The translations under genes and the position numbers were made by a program. Below, piece after piece: positions 16,389-26,195 of a DNA stretch of 34,726 bases. The notes under the pieces were generated by a model. It was not told the origin of the DNA. It saw only the letters and a list, made by a program, of their open reading frames with translations, and did no database searches. Position 1 is the stretch's first letter, and every line of letters begins with the position of its first letter. This DNA is from Symbiobacterium thermophilum (GTDB lineage Bacteria; Bacillota; Sulfobacillia; DYFQ01): the NCBI GenBank assembly GCA_020725105.1, contig DYFQ01000031.1, positions 1 through 34,726 on the forward strand, written 5' to 3'.

Positions 16389-18230
16389 TCACGCCCCCCT
16401 CGCCCGGGCAAAGCTCTCGAAGCTTGACAGGCTGCTCTCGGGATAGGCCTCCATGGCCAGGCACCACTCGCGGATCCGCTCGGCCCGGTGCTCCCCCGCC
16501 CCGAGCACCAGCGGCCGGCCGCGGCCGTCGAGGATGACGCCGAGCACGCCCCCGGCCACCTCGGCCCGGACCCGCTGGCCCGGCCCGGCGCCGAAGTCCT
16601 GGTCCCGGGCGGGGCTGATCTCCAGCTGTCCGACCTCCCCGGGGGCCAGGGCCAACCGCTTCAGGCTGCCCGCCACCAGGCTGGTGCGGGCCTCGCCGCC
16701 CCCCGGACCGCGACGCAGGATGACCGAGGCCAGCCTGGAGCCGGGCCGGACCCAGTCCCACACCCCCCGCTTGACCGGGGCGACGCAGGTGCCGAGGGCG
16801 GTCAACCACTCCCCGGCCAGGACCGTTTCGGCGTCGGCGGGGAAGGCGGCCGCCAGAGCGCCCAGGTGCCCCATGATGCCCTGCGCGTCCAGGGCCAGAA
16901 AGGTCAGCCCGGCGGGCTGGGCGGCGTCCAGCAGCAGGAGCCCCGCCTGCCGCGGGTCGGCGTCGGTCAGGCCGCCGCCGGTCCCGACCACCGCGTCCAC
17001 GTGCAGCAGGTCAAGCAAGGGGCGGCGCTCCAGGCCAAACACGGCCCGCAGCCGCTCCCCGAGGTCCGCCGCCCGGAGCACTCCCTTGAGGGCGCGGGCG
17101 ACCCGCTGGTGGCCCAGGAGCGCCCCCCGCAGGAGTTCCCGGCGGCGGGCGTGTTCCAGCCACAGCTCCGGCCAGGACTCCGGGACGCCCAGCGGCCGCA
17201 ACTCCCGGTTACCGAGCCAGTTGTCGACGGCGTGCAGGTCGGCGGGGTAGGGGAGCCACTCCGCCACCGCCTCGGCCGACAGCGGCGAGGCGGCGTACGA
17301 AACCGCCTCGGAGGTCCTGGCGGCCGGTTCCACCTCCGGCTCGAAGCGGGACCGCACGTAGCCACCGTCGATGACCGAGTGGACGTCAGCCCCCGCGGCC
17401 CCGAGATCGAGCACCAGCAGGTTACCCTCCCAGGCCCTGGCCAACCACCTGGCTACCTCCCCCACGGCGAGCGGAGCCGGGAGCAAGCGCTCCCCCGCCA
17501 GTTCGGCCAGGCCGCGGGTGTGGGCCAGGCGGGGCGCGATCTGCCGCCCGAACAGGGCCAGGATGGTGTCCACCGCCGGCTCCAGGTTTTCGGCTTCCAT
17601 CTCCGGTCGCACGTTCTCGGTGAAGACGAGTTCCCCCCTCACCCCGTCGCCGTTGGGCCCCTCGAACACCTCCCGGATCAGATCCCTTGCCTCCAGGCTG
17701 CCGGCGAAAACTACCGGTACCGGGGCTGCCGGGTCGAAGCGGGGCCGGGGCAGACCCCGGCGAACCAGGTCGGCCATGGTGACCACCTGCCGGCCCGAAC
17801 CGTAACCCATGAGCCCTTCGTCCACCCCGCCGGCCAGGACCACCAGGTCCAGCGGGCACTGCTTGAGGGCCCGGATCTTCTCGTGGGGCAGCCGGCGGTC
17901 GTCGATGGCCAGCAGATCGACGACGCTTGCGCCGGCGTTCAGGGCGGCCCGGAGGGCGCTTTCGGCCGAGATCTCCCGGACCACGCCCACCACCGCCGCC
18001 AGGAGCGACCCCCCGGGCACGGTCACCACCGCCGCGCCGGGCACCGGACGGCCGCTTGCCGCCGCCACCCGCTCGACGGCCGCCCGGAACCCTTCGGCCA
18101 GGTCCTGGGGGTTGGTGGGAGCCACTCCCCGGGCGACCACCCGGGGCTGGCCCCCGGCCCGGTCAAACAGGACCGCCTTGGTCATGGCCGTGCCGCAGTC
18201 CACGGCCAGCAGCGATCCGGGTTCGGGCAT
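16389..18230 (-). CDS. GlmL/MutL-type ASKHA ATPase
   Basis: This 613-residue protein carries the actin-like nucleotide-binding phosphate-1 motif AVDCGTAMTKAVLFD (about 9-23), a second motif LLVLDLGAAGADVHSV (about 271-286) and VGTGGGLTDADP (about 413-424). It matches the GlmL/MutL family, named for a gene beside B12-dependent glutamate mutase and thought to act as a repair or activating factor. No mutase subunit (GlmS, GlmE or OraS/OraE) lies in the window, so the partner is unknown here. It follows the ABC permease by 27 bases, with GGAG before the ATG, and is coupled to the KOW-like protein. Confidence 0.85.
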   Translation of the reverse strand: MPEPGSLLAVDCGTAMTKAVLFDRAGGQPRVVARGVAPTNPQDLAEGFRAAVERVAAASGRPVPGAAVVTVPGGSLLAAVVGVVREISAESALRAALNAGASVVDLLAIDDRRLPHEKIRALKQCPLDLVVLAGGVDEGLMGYGSGRQVVTMADLVRRGLPRPRFDPAAPVPVVFAGSLEARDLIREVFEGPNGDGVRGELVFTENVRPEMEAENLEPAVDTILALFGRQIAPRLAHTRGLAELAGERLLPAPLAVGEVARWLARAWEGNLLVLDLGAAGADVHSVIDGGYVRSRFEPEVEPAARTSEAVSYAASPLSAEAVAEWLPYPADLHAVDNWLGNRELRPLGVPESWPELWLEHARRRELLRGALLGHQRVARALKGVLRAADLGERLRAVFGLERRPLLDLLHVDAVVGTGGGLTDADPRQAGLLLLDAAQPAGLTFLALDAQGIMGHLGALAAAFPADAETVLAGEWLTALGTCVAPVKRGVWDWVRPGSRLASVILRRGPGGGEARTSLVAGSLKRLALAPGEVGQLEISPARDQDFGAGPGQRVRAEVAGGVLGVILDGRGRPLVLGAGEHRAERIREWCLAMEAYPESSLSSFESFARARGA

Positions 18231-18257
18231 GTCTTCACTCCTCCTTGCCGTCCGGCG

Positions 18258-19421
18258 TCAGGCGCCCCGCCCGATCCTGACTCGCTGGGTCACCAGGTGG
18301 ACCCGGGCGTCGGTCAGCAACTGGTTCACCGTGGCCGCCCGGGCCAGCGCCAGGGGCAGGAGTACCGAAAGCCCCACTACGGCCAGGGTGACGACGACGC
18401 CCCACGCAACGCTGGCCGCCCCGGGCTCGACCGGCCGGGCCAACGCCGCCCGGACCCACCCGGCCGCCCACAGTCCGCCGGCCACGCCGGCCAGCACGCC
18501 CAGCCCCGCAGCCAGGCCCACTTCGGCCAGGAACAGGGCGCCGATGACCCGCTGGTCGGCACCCACGGTCTTCAGAATCGCCAGTTCCCGCTTGCGGTCA
18601 AGAAACCCGGCCAGGAGCACCGTGAAGCTTCCGAGCCCCACGAAGCCCAGCGCCAGGGCGAGCGCCCGCCGGGTCGGCCCGAACACGTCCGCCGAGCGCA
18701 GCGTGGCCTCGCGGATCGGGGTCGCGGCCGTCATGACCGTGCCCTGCATGCCTGAAGCCTGGAGCCGCGCCCGCAACCGCCCCGCAATCTCGTCGGGGTC
18801 CTCACCGGGCCGTACGTGGATGAAGGCAGCCGTCTGCCCGGCCACCGAGACGCCGGCCATGGAGATGAGCGGGACGTCCAGGAGCCGCGAGACCGGCCGG
18901 AAGACGCCGACCACCCGAAGCTCCCGCACGGGACCAGGGCGTTCGCCCGGCAACATGAACCTGACCGGCAGCCGGCCGCCTGGCTCCAGCCCCGCCAGCC
19001 GGCTCAGGGTGAGCGGCACCATCACCTCGTCCGGGCCCCGCGCCCCGCGGCCCGCCACCAGTTCCAGCCCGCGGGCCAGCACCGCCGCGTCAGGCGGGAA
19101 GGCCCAGACGTCCACGTCGCCGGCCACGGTGAGGCCCCGCTCCACCCTGGCAAAGTCCACCGCCGCCACGCCCGGGCCCGCCAGCACCTCTTCCAGCAGG
19201 GGCGGCGGAACGGCGGCCGAAGTTCGCAGGACCACCGCGGCTGGCAGGTCGAGGGGTTCCACCGCCAGGGCGGCAGCGCATGCCACCACGCGCCACGAGC
19301 CGCTGGCCACCACGAAGGTGGCCAGGCCCAGGCCCGCCAGGCCGCCCAGGATGGCGTACCGGACCCACCAGGTCCGCAGGTTCCGTCCGGCAAGGGGCAA
19401 GACGTCGGACCAGCCGGCCAT
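18258..19421 (-). CDS. FtsX/MacB-type ABC permease
   Basis: This 387-residue permease has an N-terminal helix (about 20-45), an extracytoplasmic domain (about 50-255) and three C-terminal helices (about 262-285, 310-335, 345-370) of the FtsX core. The signature RKRELAILKTVGADQR is typical of MacB/LolC permeases. It starts at ATG 19421, two bases past the ATPase stop. It forms an ABC system with the ATPase and the second permease upstream. Such systems export lipids, peptides or antibiotics or act mechanically; the substrate cannot be named. Its second half of the operon is the GlmL-type pair. Confidence 0.88.
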   Translation of the reverse strand: MAGWSDVLPLAGRNLRTWWVRYAILGGLAGLGLATFVVASGSWRVVACAAALAVEPLDLPAAVVLRTSAAVPPPLLEEVLAGPGVAAVDFARVERGLTVAGDVDVWAFPPDAAVLARGLELVAGRGARGPDEVMVPLTLSRLAGLEPGGRLPVRFMLPGERPGPVRELRVVGVFRPVSRLLDVPLISMAGVSVAGQTAAFIHVRPGEDPDEIAGRLRARLQASGMQGTVMTAATPIREATLRSADVFGPTRRALALALGFVGLGSFTVLLAGFLDRKRELAILKTVGADQRVIGALFLAEVGLAAGLGVLAGVAGGLWAAGWVRAALARPVEPGAASVAWGVVVTLAVVGLSVLLPLALARAATVNQLLTDARVHLVTQRVRIGRGA

Positions 19422-19423
19422 GG

Positions 19424-20167
<744 letters not shown>

Positions 20168-20303
20168 CTCGACGACTCCTCCCTGGCTGGCCGGCAGCCC
20201 TCAGGCCCCCCACCCGTGAGGTGCCGGGCACCGGCCGGGGCATCTGGTTGCTTGGCGTTCTTCGGCAAAACCTCCTGCCGGCGCCCGGCGCCGGGCTCCC
20301 GCT

Positions 20304-21797
20304 TCAGCGGGTCCGCAGCGCCTCCATGACGGTCAGCCGGGCGGCGCGCCAGGCCGGCACCAGGCCGAAGGTGAGGCTGAATCCCACGGCCAGCAGCACC
20401 AGCCAGCCCAGGGTCCGCGCGCTGGTCAGGCCCACCGCCGCCAGGTCGGGCCGGCTGGTCAGGATGTTGACCGCCACCATCCACTGGACCAGGAGAAATC
20501 CTGCCACCACCCCGGCCAGGCTGACGGTCAGCGCCTCCACCAGGACCATGGTGAGGATCTCCCGGCTCTTGGCGCCCACCGCTTTCAGGACGGCGATCTC
20601 CCGGCGCCGGCCGTGCACGACGACCAGCAGGTTGGCCACCATCATCAAGGACGCGATGCCGAAGACCAGCCCGACCAGGGCCGGCCCGAAGTCCACCTCC
20701 ACGGCGAAGGCCGGTCCGGCGTAGCCGGCCTGGAACAGCTCCGCCCCGGCCTCGGCCCGTTCTGGCCGGCCGGCCTGGTTGGCCAGGCGCGCCTGGCGGA
20801 CGGTGCTGATCACGCTATGTTCCGGCAAGAGCCGCTGGAGCCGGCGGACGGCGTTTTCCACGAAGGCCAGGTTGTGAACGACCAGGGCGACCTCGGCCAC
20901 CGGCATCGGGAGCCGGCCGCCGGCCGCCGCGAACAGGGCCAGCAGGGTCTCCTGGGGCACCAGCACCTGGGGCGTGACCCAGTAGTACTGGCGAACGCCC
21001 CTGGTGCCGGCGGGGGCCACTCCCCCGTAGATGTGGCCCGTGTTCAGGTTCCGCCAGCGGGTCGGCACGGTGTAGAGGCCGATGACCTCCAGTTCCACCG
21101 GCTCGGCGGCGGCGTAGTCGAACCAGGGCTGGCCGTCAGGGCCGTAGCGGACCCGCGGGACCAGCAGCCGCAGGGTCGAACCGACGGCCGCCGCCGGTAG
21201 ACCCACGTCGGCCGCGCGGGCGTCCACCAGGGCCACCGGCCGGCCGGCGTCACCGGGCTCGAAGTAGCGGCCCGCCACCACACGCCGCTCGAAACGCCAG
21301 ACGGCCCGGTCCAGTTCCAGGTTCCGGCCGCGGAGTTCGCGTTTGAAGGCGCCAGCGGCTGTTTCCTGCAGCGCCGGCAGGCTGTAACGGGGATAGACCG
21401 CCCGGACCGCGGGCTCGGCCAGCGCCCGCCGGGCGATGGCGTCGGGATCCATGAGCGGCGGGGATCCGGCGGGCATCAGGGTCCCCACGGTGAACAGTTC
21501 CGGATGGAAGTCGGCCAGGTGGGTGCCGGGATCCCGGGGCAGAACCCGCCAGACCAGGCTCCCGGGGGCCTTCTCGCCCGTCAGGTGCGTCTCGCGCACC
21601 TGGTGGCCGCTGGCATAGATGAGCACGTCGCCGCCCACGAAACGCCGGTATTCGTAGGCCGCCCCGCCGGGGTAGCCGGCGCTCAGCGAGAGGGCCACGA
21701 CGGTGACGGCCGCCGCCATGCCCATCCCGAGAGCCGCCAGCGCGCTCCGGTTCAGGTTGCGCCAGGCGTTGATGAAGCCCAGGGCAAGAAAGGTCAA
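20304..21797 (-). CDS. FtsX/MacB-type ABC permease, larger
   Basis: This 497-residue permease has an N-terminal helix (about 14-42), a long extracytoplasmic domain (about 45-365) and three C-terminal helices (about 370-395, 415-440, 460-485). GRRREIAVLKAVGAKSREIL is the permease coupling signature. It starts at TTG 21797, overlapping the stop of the acyltransferase (TTGA). It and the permease at 18258 share the signature but differ in length, so the transporter may be a heterodimer. About 136 bases before the ATPase hold inverted repeats but no gene. The substrate is unknown. Confidence 0.87.
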   Translation of the reverse strand: MTFLALGFINAWRNLNRSALAALGMGMAAAVTVVALSLSAGYPGGAAYEYRRFVGGDVLIYASGHQVRETHLTGEKAPGSLVWRVLPRDPGTHLADFHPELFTVGTLMPAGSPPLMDPDAIARRALAEPAVRAVYPRYSLPALQETAAGAFKRELRGRNLELDRAVWRFERRVVAGRYFEPGDAGRPVALVDARAADVGLPAAAVGSTLRLLVPRVRYGPDGQPWFDYAAAEPVELEVIGLYTVPTRWRNLNTGHIYGGVAPAGTRGVRQYYWVTPQVLVPQETLLALFAAAGGRLPMPVAEVALVVHNLAFVENAVRRLQRLLPEHSVISTVRQARLANQAGRPERAEAGAELFQAGYAGPAFAVEVDFGPALVGLVFGIASLMMVANLLVVVHGRRREIAVLKAVGAKSREILTMVLVEALTVSLAGVVAGFLLVQWMVAVNILTSRPDLAAVGLTSARTLGWLVLLAVGFSLTFGLVPAWRAARLTVMEALRTR

Positions 21798-22333
21798 CGG
21801 CCCGTCCCGCCCTCTCCGGGCCCGGGCGGCGCCGGCCGCCGCAACGGCCGGGCGGGAACGCCCCCCACGAAGCCGCCGGGCGGTACGTCCCGGTTGACCA
21901 GCGACCCGGCCGACACCACGGCCCCCTCGCCGATGGAGACCCCGGCCAGCACGGTGGTGTTGGCGCCGATGACGGCGTCCCGGCCGATGCGGACCGGGCC
22001 CGTCCGGTACTCCTCCCGCATGAACTCGTGGGCCAGCACGGTGGCGTTGTACCCGATGATGGCGTTGTCCTCGATGGTGATCAGCTGGGGAAAGAACACG
22101 TCAAACATGGCCATCAGCCCCACCGACACGTGCCGGCCCACCTTGATCCCCGCCAGCCGGTACATGGCGTTCTTCAGGGGCAGGTGCGGCACGAAGCGCG
22201 CCACGTAGATCAGGACAAAGTTGAATCCCACCCGGAGGGGATGAACCGCCAGGTACCACGTCCAGAGCGAGTTCGGACCGCCGGTCGGGTGGCGGTTGAG
22301 TCTTCGCTGGGGGGCAGTCGGGGGTCCGTCCAT
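21794..22333 (-). CDS. Hexapeptide-repeat acyltransferase, maltose acetyltransferase-like
   Basis: This 179-residue protein has an N-terminal helical part (about 20-55) and a left-handed beta-helix (IGRDAVIGANTTVLAG, VSIGEGAVVSAGSLV) with the C-terminal DVPPGGFVGGVPAR of the LacA/Maa/NodL-like acyltransferases. A candidate catalytic His is in VLAHEFM. ATG 22333 overlaps the tsaD stop (ATGA). Such enzymes transfer acetyl groups to sugars or other acceptors; this one lies between a tRNA-modification gene and an ABC exporter, so a cell-surface glycan or lipid acceptor is possible. Confidence 0.83.
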   Translation of the reverse strand: MDGPPTAPQRRLNRHPTGGPNSLWTWYLAVHPLRVGFNFVLIYVARFVPHLPLKNAMYRLAGIKVGRHVSVGLMAMFDVFFPQLITIEDNAIIGYNATVLAHEFMREEYRTGPVRIGRDAVIGANTTVLAGVSIGEGAVVSAGSLVNRDVPPGGFVGGVPARPLRRPAPPGPGEGGTGR

Positions 22334-23412
22334 CAACCGGTTGGGTTGGCCACCGCCCCCGCGGGTTCCTGCGCGGCACCGGCGCCGGTCTCCAGGGGCA
22401 GGTTCGCCCGGACGTCCAGGGACAGGTCGTCCCGGTGGCCCAGCCGCCACCGGTGGTAGCCGGCGTAGGCAATCATGGCGGCGTTGTCGGTGCACAGCGC
22501 GGGCCGGGGGATGGTGAGCGCCAGGCCGGCCCGGGCGGCGGCCGCGGCCATGTCCCGGCGCAAGACCGAGTTGGCGGCCACCCCGCCCACCACCGCCACC
22601 CGGCTGGCCCCCGTCTCCCTGGCGGCCCGGATGGTCTTCTTGACCAGCACGTCGACGACAGCCTGCTGGAAGCTGGCGGCCACGTCGGCGAGGGGCGGCT
22701 CCTTGCCCGCCGCGCGCGCCCGCCGGTAGAACTGGACGACCGCCGTCTTCAGGCCGCTGAAGCTGAAGTCGAGGCTCGGGTCCTCCAGCATCGCCCGGGG
22801 GAAGGGCACCGCCTCGGGATCGCCTCCGGCCGCCGCGCGGTCGATGGCCGGGCCGCCGGGGTAGCCCAGGCCCATCACCCTGGCCGACTTGTCGAAGGCC
22901 TCCCCGGCGGCGTCGTCCCGCGTCCGGCCCAGCAGGCGGTACCGGCCGTCGGCCTCCACCCAGACCAGGTCGGTGTGGCCGCCGGACACGATCAGGCAGA
23001 GATAGGGCGGGGCCAGGCCGGGGTCCTCCAGGCGGGCCGAGTACACGTGGCCCTCCAGGTGGTTCACCCCGACCAGGTCCACTCCCCAGGCCAGGGCCAG
23101 CCCCTTGGCGGCGGCCACCCCCACCAGAAGGGCGCCCACCAGCCCGGGGCCGCGGGTGACGGCCACGGCCGCCAGGGACTCGGGCCCGGCTCCGGCTTCC
23201 CGCAGCGCCGTGTCGACCACCGGCAGGACGGCGGGCACGTGCTGCCGCGACGCCACCTCCGGCACCACGCCGCCGTAGCGCCGGTGCAGGTCCACCTGGG
23301 AAGCGATGACGTTGGCGCGGATCTCTGCCCCGGCCGTCACCACCGCCGCCGCCGTCTCGTCGCAACTGGTCTCGATCCCCAGGACCAGCGCGCCCTGGTC
23401 GGGCTGCCGCAC
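22333..23412 (-). CDS. tsaD: tRNA threonylcarbamoyltransferase TsaD
   Basis: TsaD transfers the threonylcarbamoyl group to A37 of ANN-decoding tRNAs with TsaB and TsaE. The 359-residue protein has the ASKHA start VLGIETSCDETAAAVV, the metal-binding HLEGH (H118 and H122), VSGGHTDLV, and CTDNAAMIAYAG with the third metal ligand Asp. Length is normal. GTG 23412 follows GGAGGGG by five bases. Its usual partners rimI, tsaB and tsaE are present but separated from it by a plus-strand gene at 23651-24895. Confidence 0.97.
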   Translation of the reverse strand: MRQPDQGALVLGIETSCDETAAAVVTAGAEIRANVIASQVDLHRRYGGVVPEVASRQHVPAVLPVVDTALREAGAGPESLAAVAVTRGPGLVGALLVGVAAAKGLALAWGVDLVGVNHLEGHVYSARLEDPGLAPPYLCLIVSGGHTDLVWVEADGRYRLLGRTRDDAAGEAFDKSARVMGLGYPGGPAIDRAAAGGDPEAVPFPRAMLEDPSLDFSFSGLKTAVVQFYRRARAAGKEPPLADVAASFQQAVVDVLVKKTIRAARETGASRVAVVGGVAANSVLRRDMAAAAARAGLALTIPRPALCTDNAAMIAYAGYHRWRLGHRDDLSLDVRANLPLETGAGAAQEPAGAVANPTG

Positions 23413-23650
23413 CGTTACCCCTCCGTAGCCATCGTAAACGGTTCTGTCCTTCCGCTATAGCCTTGCCCCGGACGCGGAGTACGCCTGCCGCCGCTCCCGC
23501 GTCCGCTGCCGGATGCGGTGGCAAGGCGCAGGCGCGCTTCAGCCATGAGCGGCGCGGACGCCGCCGTGGGCGCATGGCTTCGGCGCCCTGCCGCCGCGAA
23601 CCTGCGTGGTATCATCGAGGCATGACACATGCGAGGTGGGAGGTCAGAGG

Positions 23651-24895
23651 ATGGCCGAGACGTACGATATCGTCATCAGGCAGGTACGGCTGCGCTCGCG
23701 GCCTGGAGAACTGGTCCAGGTAGGGATCCGGGCCGGCCGCATTGCCGCCATTGCCACCGGGCCGCTGGCCGGGAAGGTGGAGTTGGACGGGGAGGGCAAC
23801 CTGGTCAGCGCGTCCTTCGTGGATGCCCACCTGCACCTGTGCAAGGTCTACACTTTTCCCATGGCCGGAGACGAGGCGCTGCAGCGGTACACCGGCGGCA
23901 GTATGGGCCAGGCCATGAGCGCCATCGAGTTGGCCGCGGCGGTGAAGGATCGCTACGACGAGAGCTGGATCTATCCCAACGCCCGCCGGGCGGTGCTGGA
24001 GGGCCTGCGCCACGGCGTGACCCACGTGCAGGCCTTTGCCGACACCGACACCCGGGCCCGCCTGGAAGGGGTCAAGGCCCTGCTGCGACTGCGGGATGAA
24101 CTGCGTGGCGTCGTGGACCTGCGGGTGGTGGCCTTTCCCCAGGACGGCCTGCTGCGGGACCCAGGGGCAGAGGACTACGTGCGGCAGGCCCTGACGCTGG
24201 GGGCAGACGTGGTGGGCGGCATCCCCTGGATTGAGTACACGGACCGTGAGGCCCGAGAGCACGTGGACCGTATGCTCCGCCTCGCGCGGCAGTTTGACCG
24301 CGACGTGGCCATGCTGACCGACGACGCCGGCGACCCCGGCCTTCGCTCCACGGAGATGCTGGCCGAGGCCACTGTCCGGGAGGGGTGGGTCGGCCGGGTC
24401 ACCGCCTGCCACGCCCGGGCCATGAGCCTGTACCCAGAGCCCTACTTCCGCCGGCTGGTGGGGTTGGCCCGCCGGGCCGGACTGGCCTTTGTCACCGACC
24501 CCCACACCGGCCCGCTGCACCTGCGCGCCCCTGACCTGCTGGAGGCCGGGCTGCCGGTGGCGCTGGGGCAGGACGACATTGCCGATGCGTACTACCCATA
24601 CGGCCAGCACAACATGCTGGAGGTGGCCTTCCTGGCCTCCCACCTCCTGGGGCGCTCCACCCCGCAGCAGATGGAGCAACTGCTGGACATGGTCACCGTC
24701 CAGGGGGCCCGGGTGCTACGGCTGCCTGACTACGGGCTGGAGGTGGGACGTGCCGCCCACCTGGTGGTACTGGAAGGGGCCACGGTGCCGGAGGTCCTCA
24801 CCCGGCACCGGCCGCCTCGGTATGTCATCAGCCACGGGCGACTGGTGGCGGAGAACGCCGAGACTACCCGGTGGCACGGCCAGATCGGAGCCTGA
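23651..24895 (+). CDS. CodA-like amidohydrolase, probably lacking two active-site residues
   Basis: This 414-residue cytosolic protein follows the cytosine deaminase/AtzC layout: VDAHLHL (H60, H62), the third-metal-ligand region VTACHA (H254), and GQDDIADAYYPYG, then NMLEV, matching CodA including Asp308. However, where the family has HXXEXDD, this protein has VAMLTDD (residues 219-225): the metal His is Val and the catalytic Glu is Leu. So either the enzyme uses a different mechanism or substrate, or it is not a deaminase. It is the only rightward gene between 12768 and 34726, splitting the tsa operon. ATG 23651 has GGGAGG upstream and is preferred over GTG 23606. Confidence 0.85.
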   Translation: MAETYDIVIRQVRLRSRPGELVQVGIRAGRIAAIATGPLAGKVELDGEGNLVSASFVDAHLHLCKVYTFPMAGDEALQRYTGGSMGQAMSAIELAAAVKDRYDESWIYPNARRAVLEGLRHGVTHVQAFADTDTRARLEGVKALLRLRDELRGVVDLRVVAFPQDGLLRDPGAEDYVRQALTLGADVVGGIPWIEYTDREAREHVDRMLRLARQFDRDVAMLTDDAGDPGLRSTEMLAEATVREGWVGRVTACHARAMSLYPEPYFRRLVGLARRAGLAFVTDPHTGPLHLRAPDLLEAGLPVALGQDDIADAYYPYGQHNMLEVAFLASHLLGRSTPQQMEQLLDMVTVQGARVLRLPDYGLEVGRAAHLVVLEGATVPEVLTRHRPPRYVISHGRLVAENAETTRWHGQIGA

Positions 24896-24948
24896 ATCGT
24901 GAAGGCGGCCCGAACCCGCCGCTGCCGGCGATGGACTTCCTGACGAGC

Positions 24949-25482
24949 TCACCCGCCCTGACCCGCCGGACCGGGGGACGGGCCGCCCTCCGGCGAGACC
25001 GCCTGCTCCAGGCGCTCGTGCCACATGACGATGGCGTCCTCCTTGGTGTCCGAGTAGTACCGGCGGCGAATCCCGTGGCGGTGGAATCCCAGCTTGGCGT
25101 AAAGCCGCTGGGCCGGCGAGTTGGAGGGCCGGACCTCCAGCGTCATGCGGCTGGCTCCCGCCTCGCGGGCCAGGCGCATGAGTTCCCGCATGAGGGTCTC
25201 GCCCAGGCCGCGCCGGCGGTACCGGGGGTGGACGGCAATGTTGGTGACGTGGGCTTCCTCGAGCAGTACCCACATGCCGGCGTAGCCCACCACCTGGCCG
25301 TCCCGGGTGGCCACGACGTACCGGGCGTAGGCGTTGTCGGTCAGTTCCCGGTGGTAGGCCGCCCTGGACCAGGGAGTCGGGAACGAAACCCGCTCGATCT
25401 CCATCACCTGGTCCAGGTCGTTCACGGTCATGGCCCGGACTTCGAGGTCGTCCAGGGGTGCCAGTTCGGCCGGTTCGCTCAA
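24949..25482 (-). CDS. rimI: Ribosomal-protein-S18-alanine N-acetyltransferase family
   Basis: This 177-residue GNAT protein has the acetyl-CoA binding segment HPRYRRRGLGETLM, EVRPSNSPAQRLYAKLGF and the RimI-typical VTNIAVHP. The family acetylates S18 N-termini or other proteins. The N-terminus is about 20 residues longer than the E. coli enzyme. The likely start is TTG 25482, overlapping the tsaB stop (TTGA) with GGGAG six bases upstream. It belongs to the thiL-tsaE-tsaB-rimI group. The exact acceptor is not provable by sequence. Confidence 0.9.
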   Translation of the reverse strand: MSEPAELAPLDDLEVRAMTVNDLDQVMEIERVSFPTPWSRAAYHRELTDNAYARYVVATRDGQVVGYAGMWVLLEEAHVTNIAVHPRYRRRGLGETLMRELMRLAREAGASRMTLEVRPSNSPAQRLYAKLGFHRHGIRRRYYSDTKEDAIVMWHERLEQAVSPEGGPSPGPAGQGG

Positions 25483-26195
25483 GGGCCGCTCCCTTCCCCG
25501 GCTGACCTTCGCTCCGCTTCGGAAGGCCTGAGGTACAACGGGCTGAGGGTCAGCGGGTCGTCCCCTCGACCGCCCTCGAGCCGGGTCCGGCCCAGCGCCG
25601 CCACGGCCCAACCTCTGGGCCAGGCCACCGGCTCCGGCATGACCCGGGCGGCATCGCCAAGTCGCCGTTCGATGCGCCCGGCGTGGCGCAACGCCCCGTC
25701 GCCAACGAAGGCGACCGGGCCGGGGGCGCCGGCCGCCAGCCGCTCGAGCAGGTCGGTGACCGACACAAACCAGGGCCCGGCCAGCCTGGACGGCCAGGAG
25801 GCGCCGGCCCCCGGTTGGTAGAGCGCGGCGAACAGGTTCTGGCGCCGGGCGTCCAGGGCAGCGCAGACGAGCCCGGCAGCGCCGGCCGCGTTCAGCGCCA
25901 GGGCGTCCAGAGTGCTCACTCCCGCCAGCGGCCGCCCCAGGCCGTAGGCCATCGCCTTGGCAAAGCTCACGCCGATCCGGACCCCGGTGAAGGATCCGGG
26001 TCCCAGACCCACGGCCACCCCGTCCAGATCGGCCGGGGACGCCCCCGCCTCCCGCAAGAGCCGCTCGACGGTGGGAGCCAGGGCCACCGAGTGCCGTTCG
26101 GGCAGGGCCCACAGGATGTCACCCACCAGGCCGCCGGCATCGACCAGCCCGGCGGCGCAGCCCCGGGTTGCCGTGTCCAGTCCCAGGACTAGCAC
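25479..26195 (-). CDS. tsaB: tRNA threonylcarbamoyl protein TsaB
   Basis: This 238-residue ASKHA-fold pseudo-enzyme forms the t6A complex with TsaD and TsaE. It shows VLGLDTATRGCAAGLV at the N-terminus, VGLGPGSFTGVRIGV (about 62-76) and DARRQNLFAALY (about 115-126), the TsaB hallmarks. It uses GTG 26195 behind GGGAGG, overlaps tsaE by seven bases and rimI by four bases, indicating a tight operon. Confidence 0.96.
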   Translation of the reverse strand: MLVLGLDTATRGCAAGLVDAGGLVGDILWALPERHSVALAPTVERLLREAGASPADLDGVAVGLGPGSFTGVRIGVSFAKAMAYGLGRPLAGVSTLDALALNAAGAAGLVCAALDARRQNLFAALYQPGAGASWPSRLAGPWFVSVTDLLERLAAGAPGPVAFVGDGALRHAGRIERRLGDAARVMPEPVAWPRGWAVAALGRTRLEGGRGDDPLTLSPLYLRPSEAERRSAGEGSGP

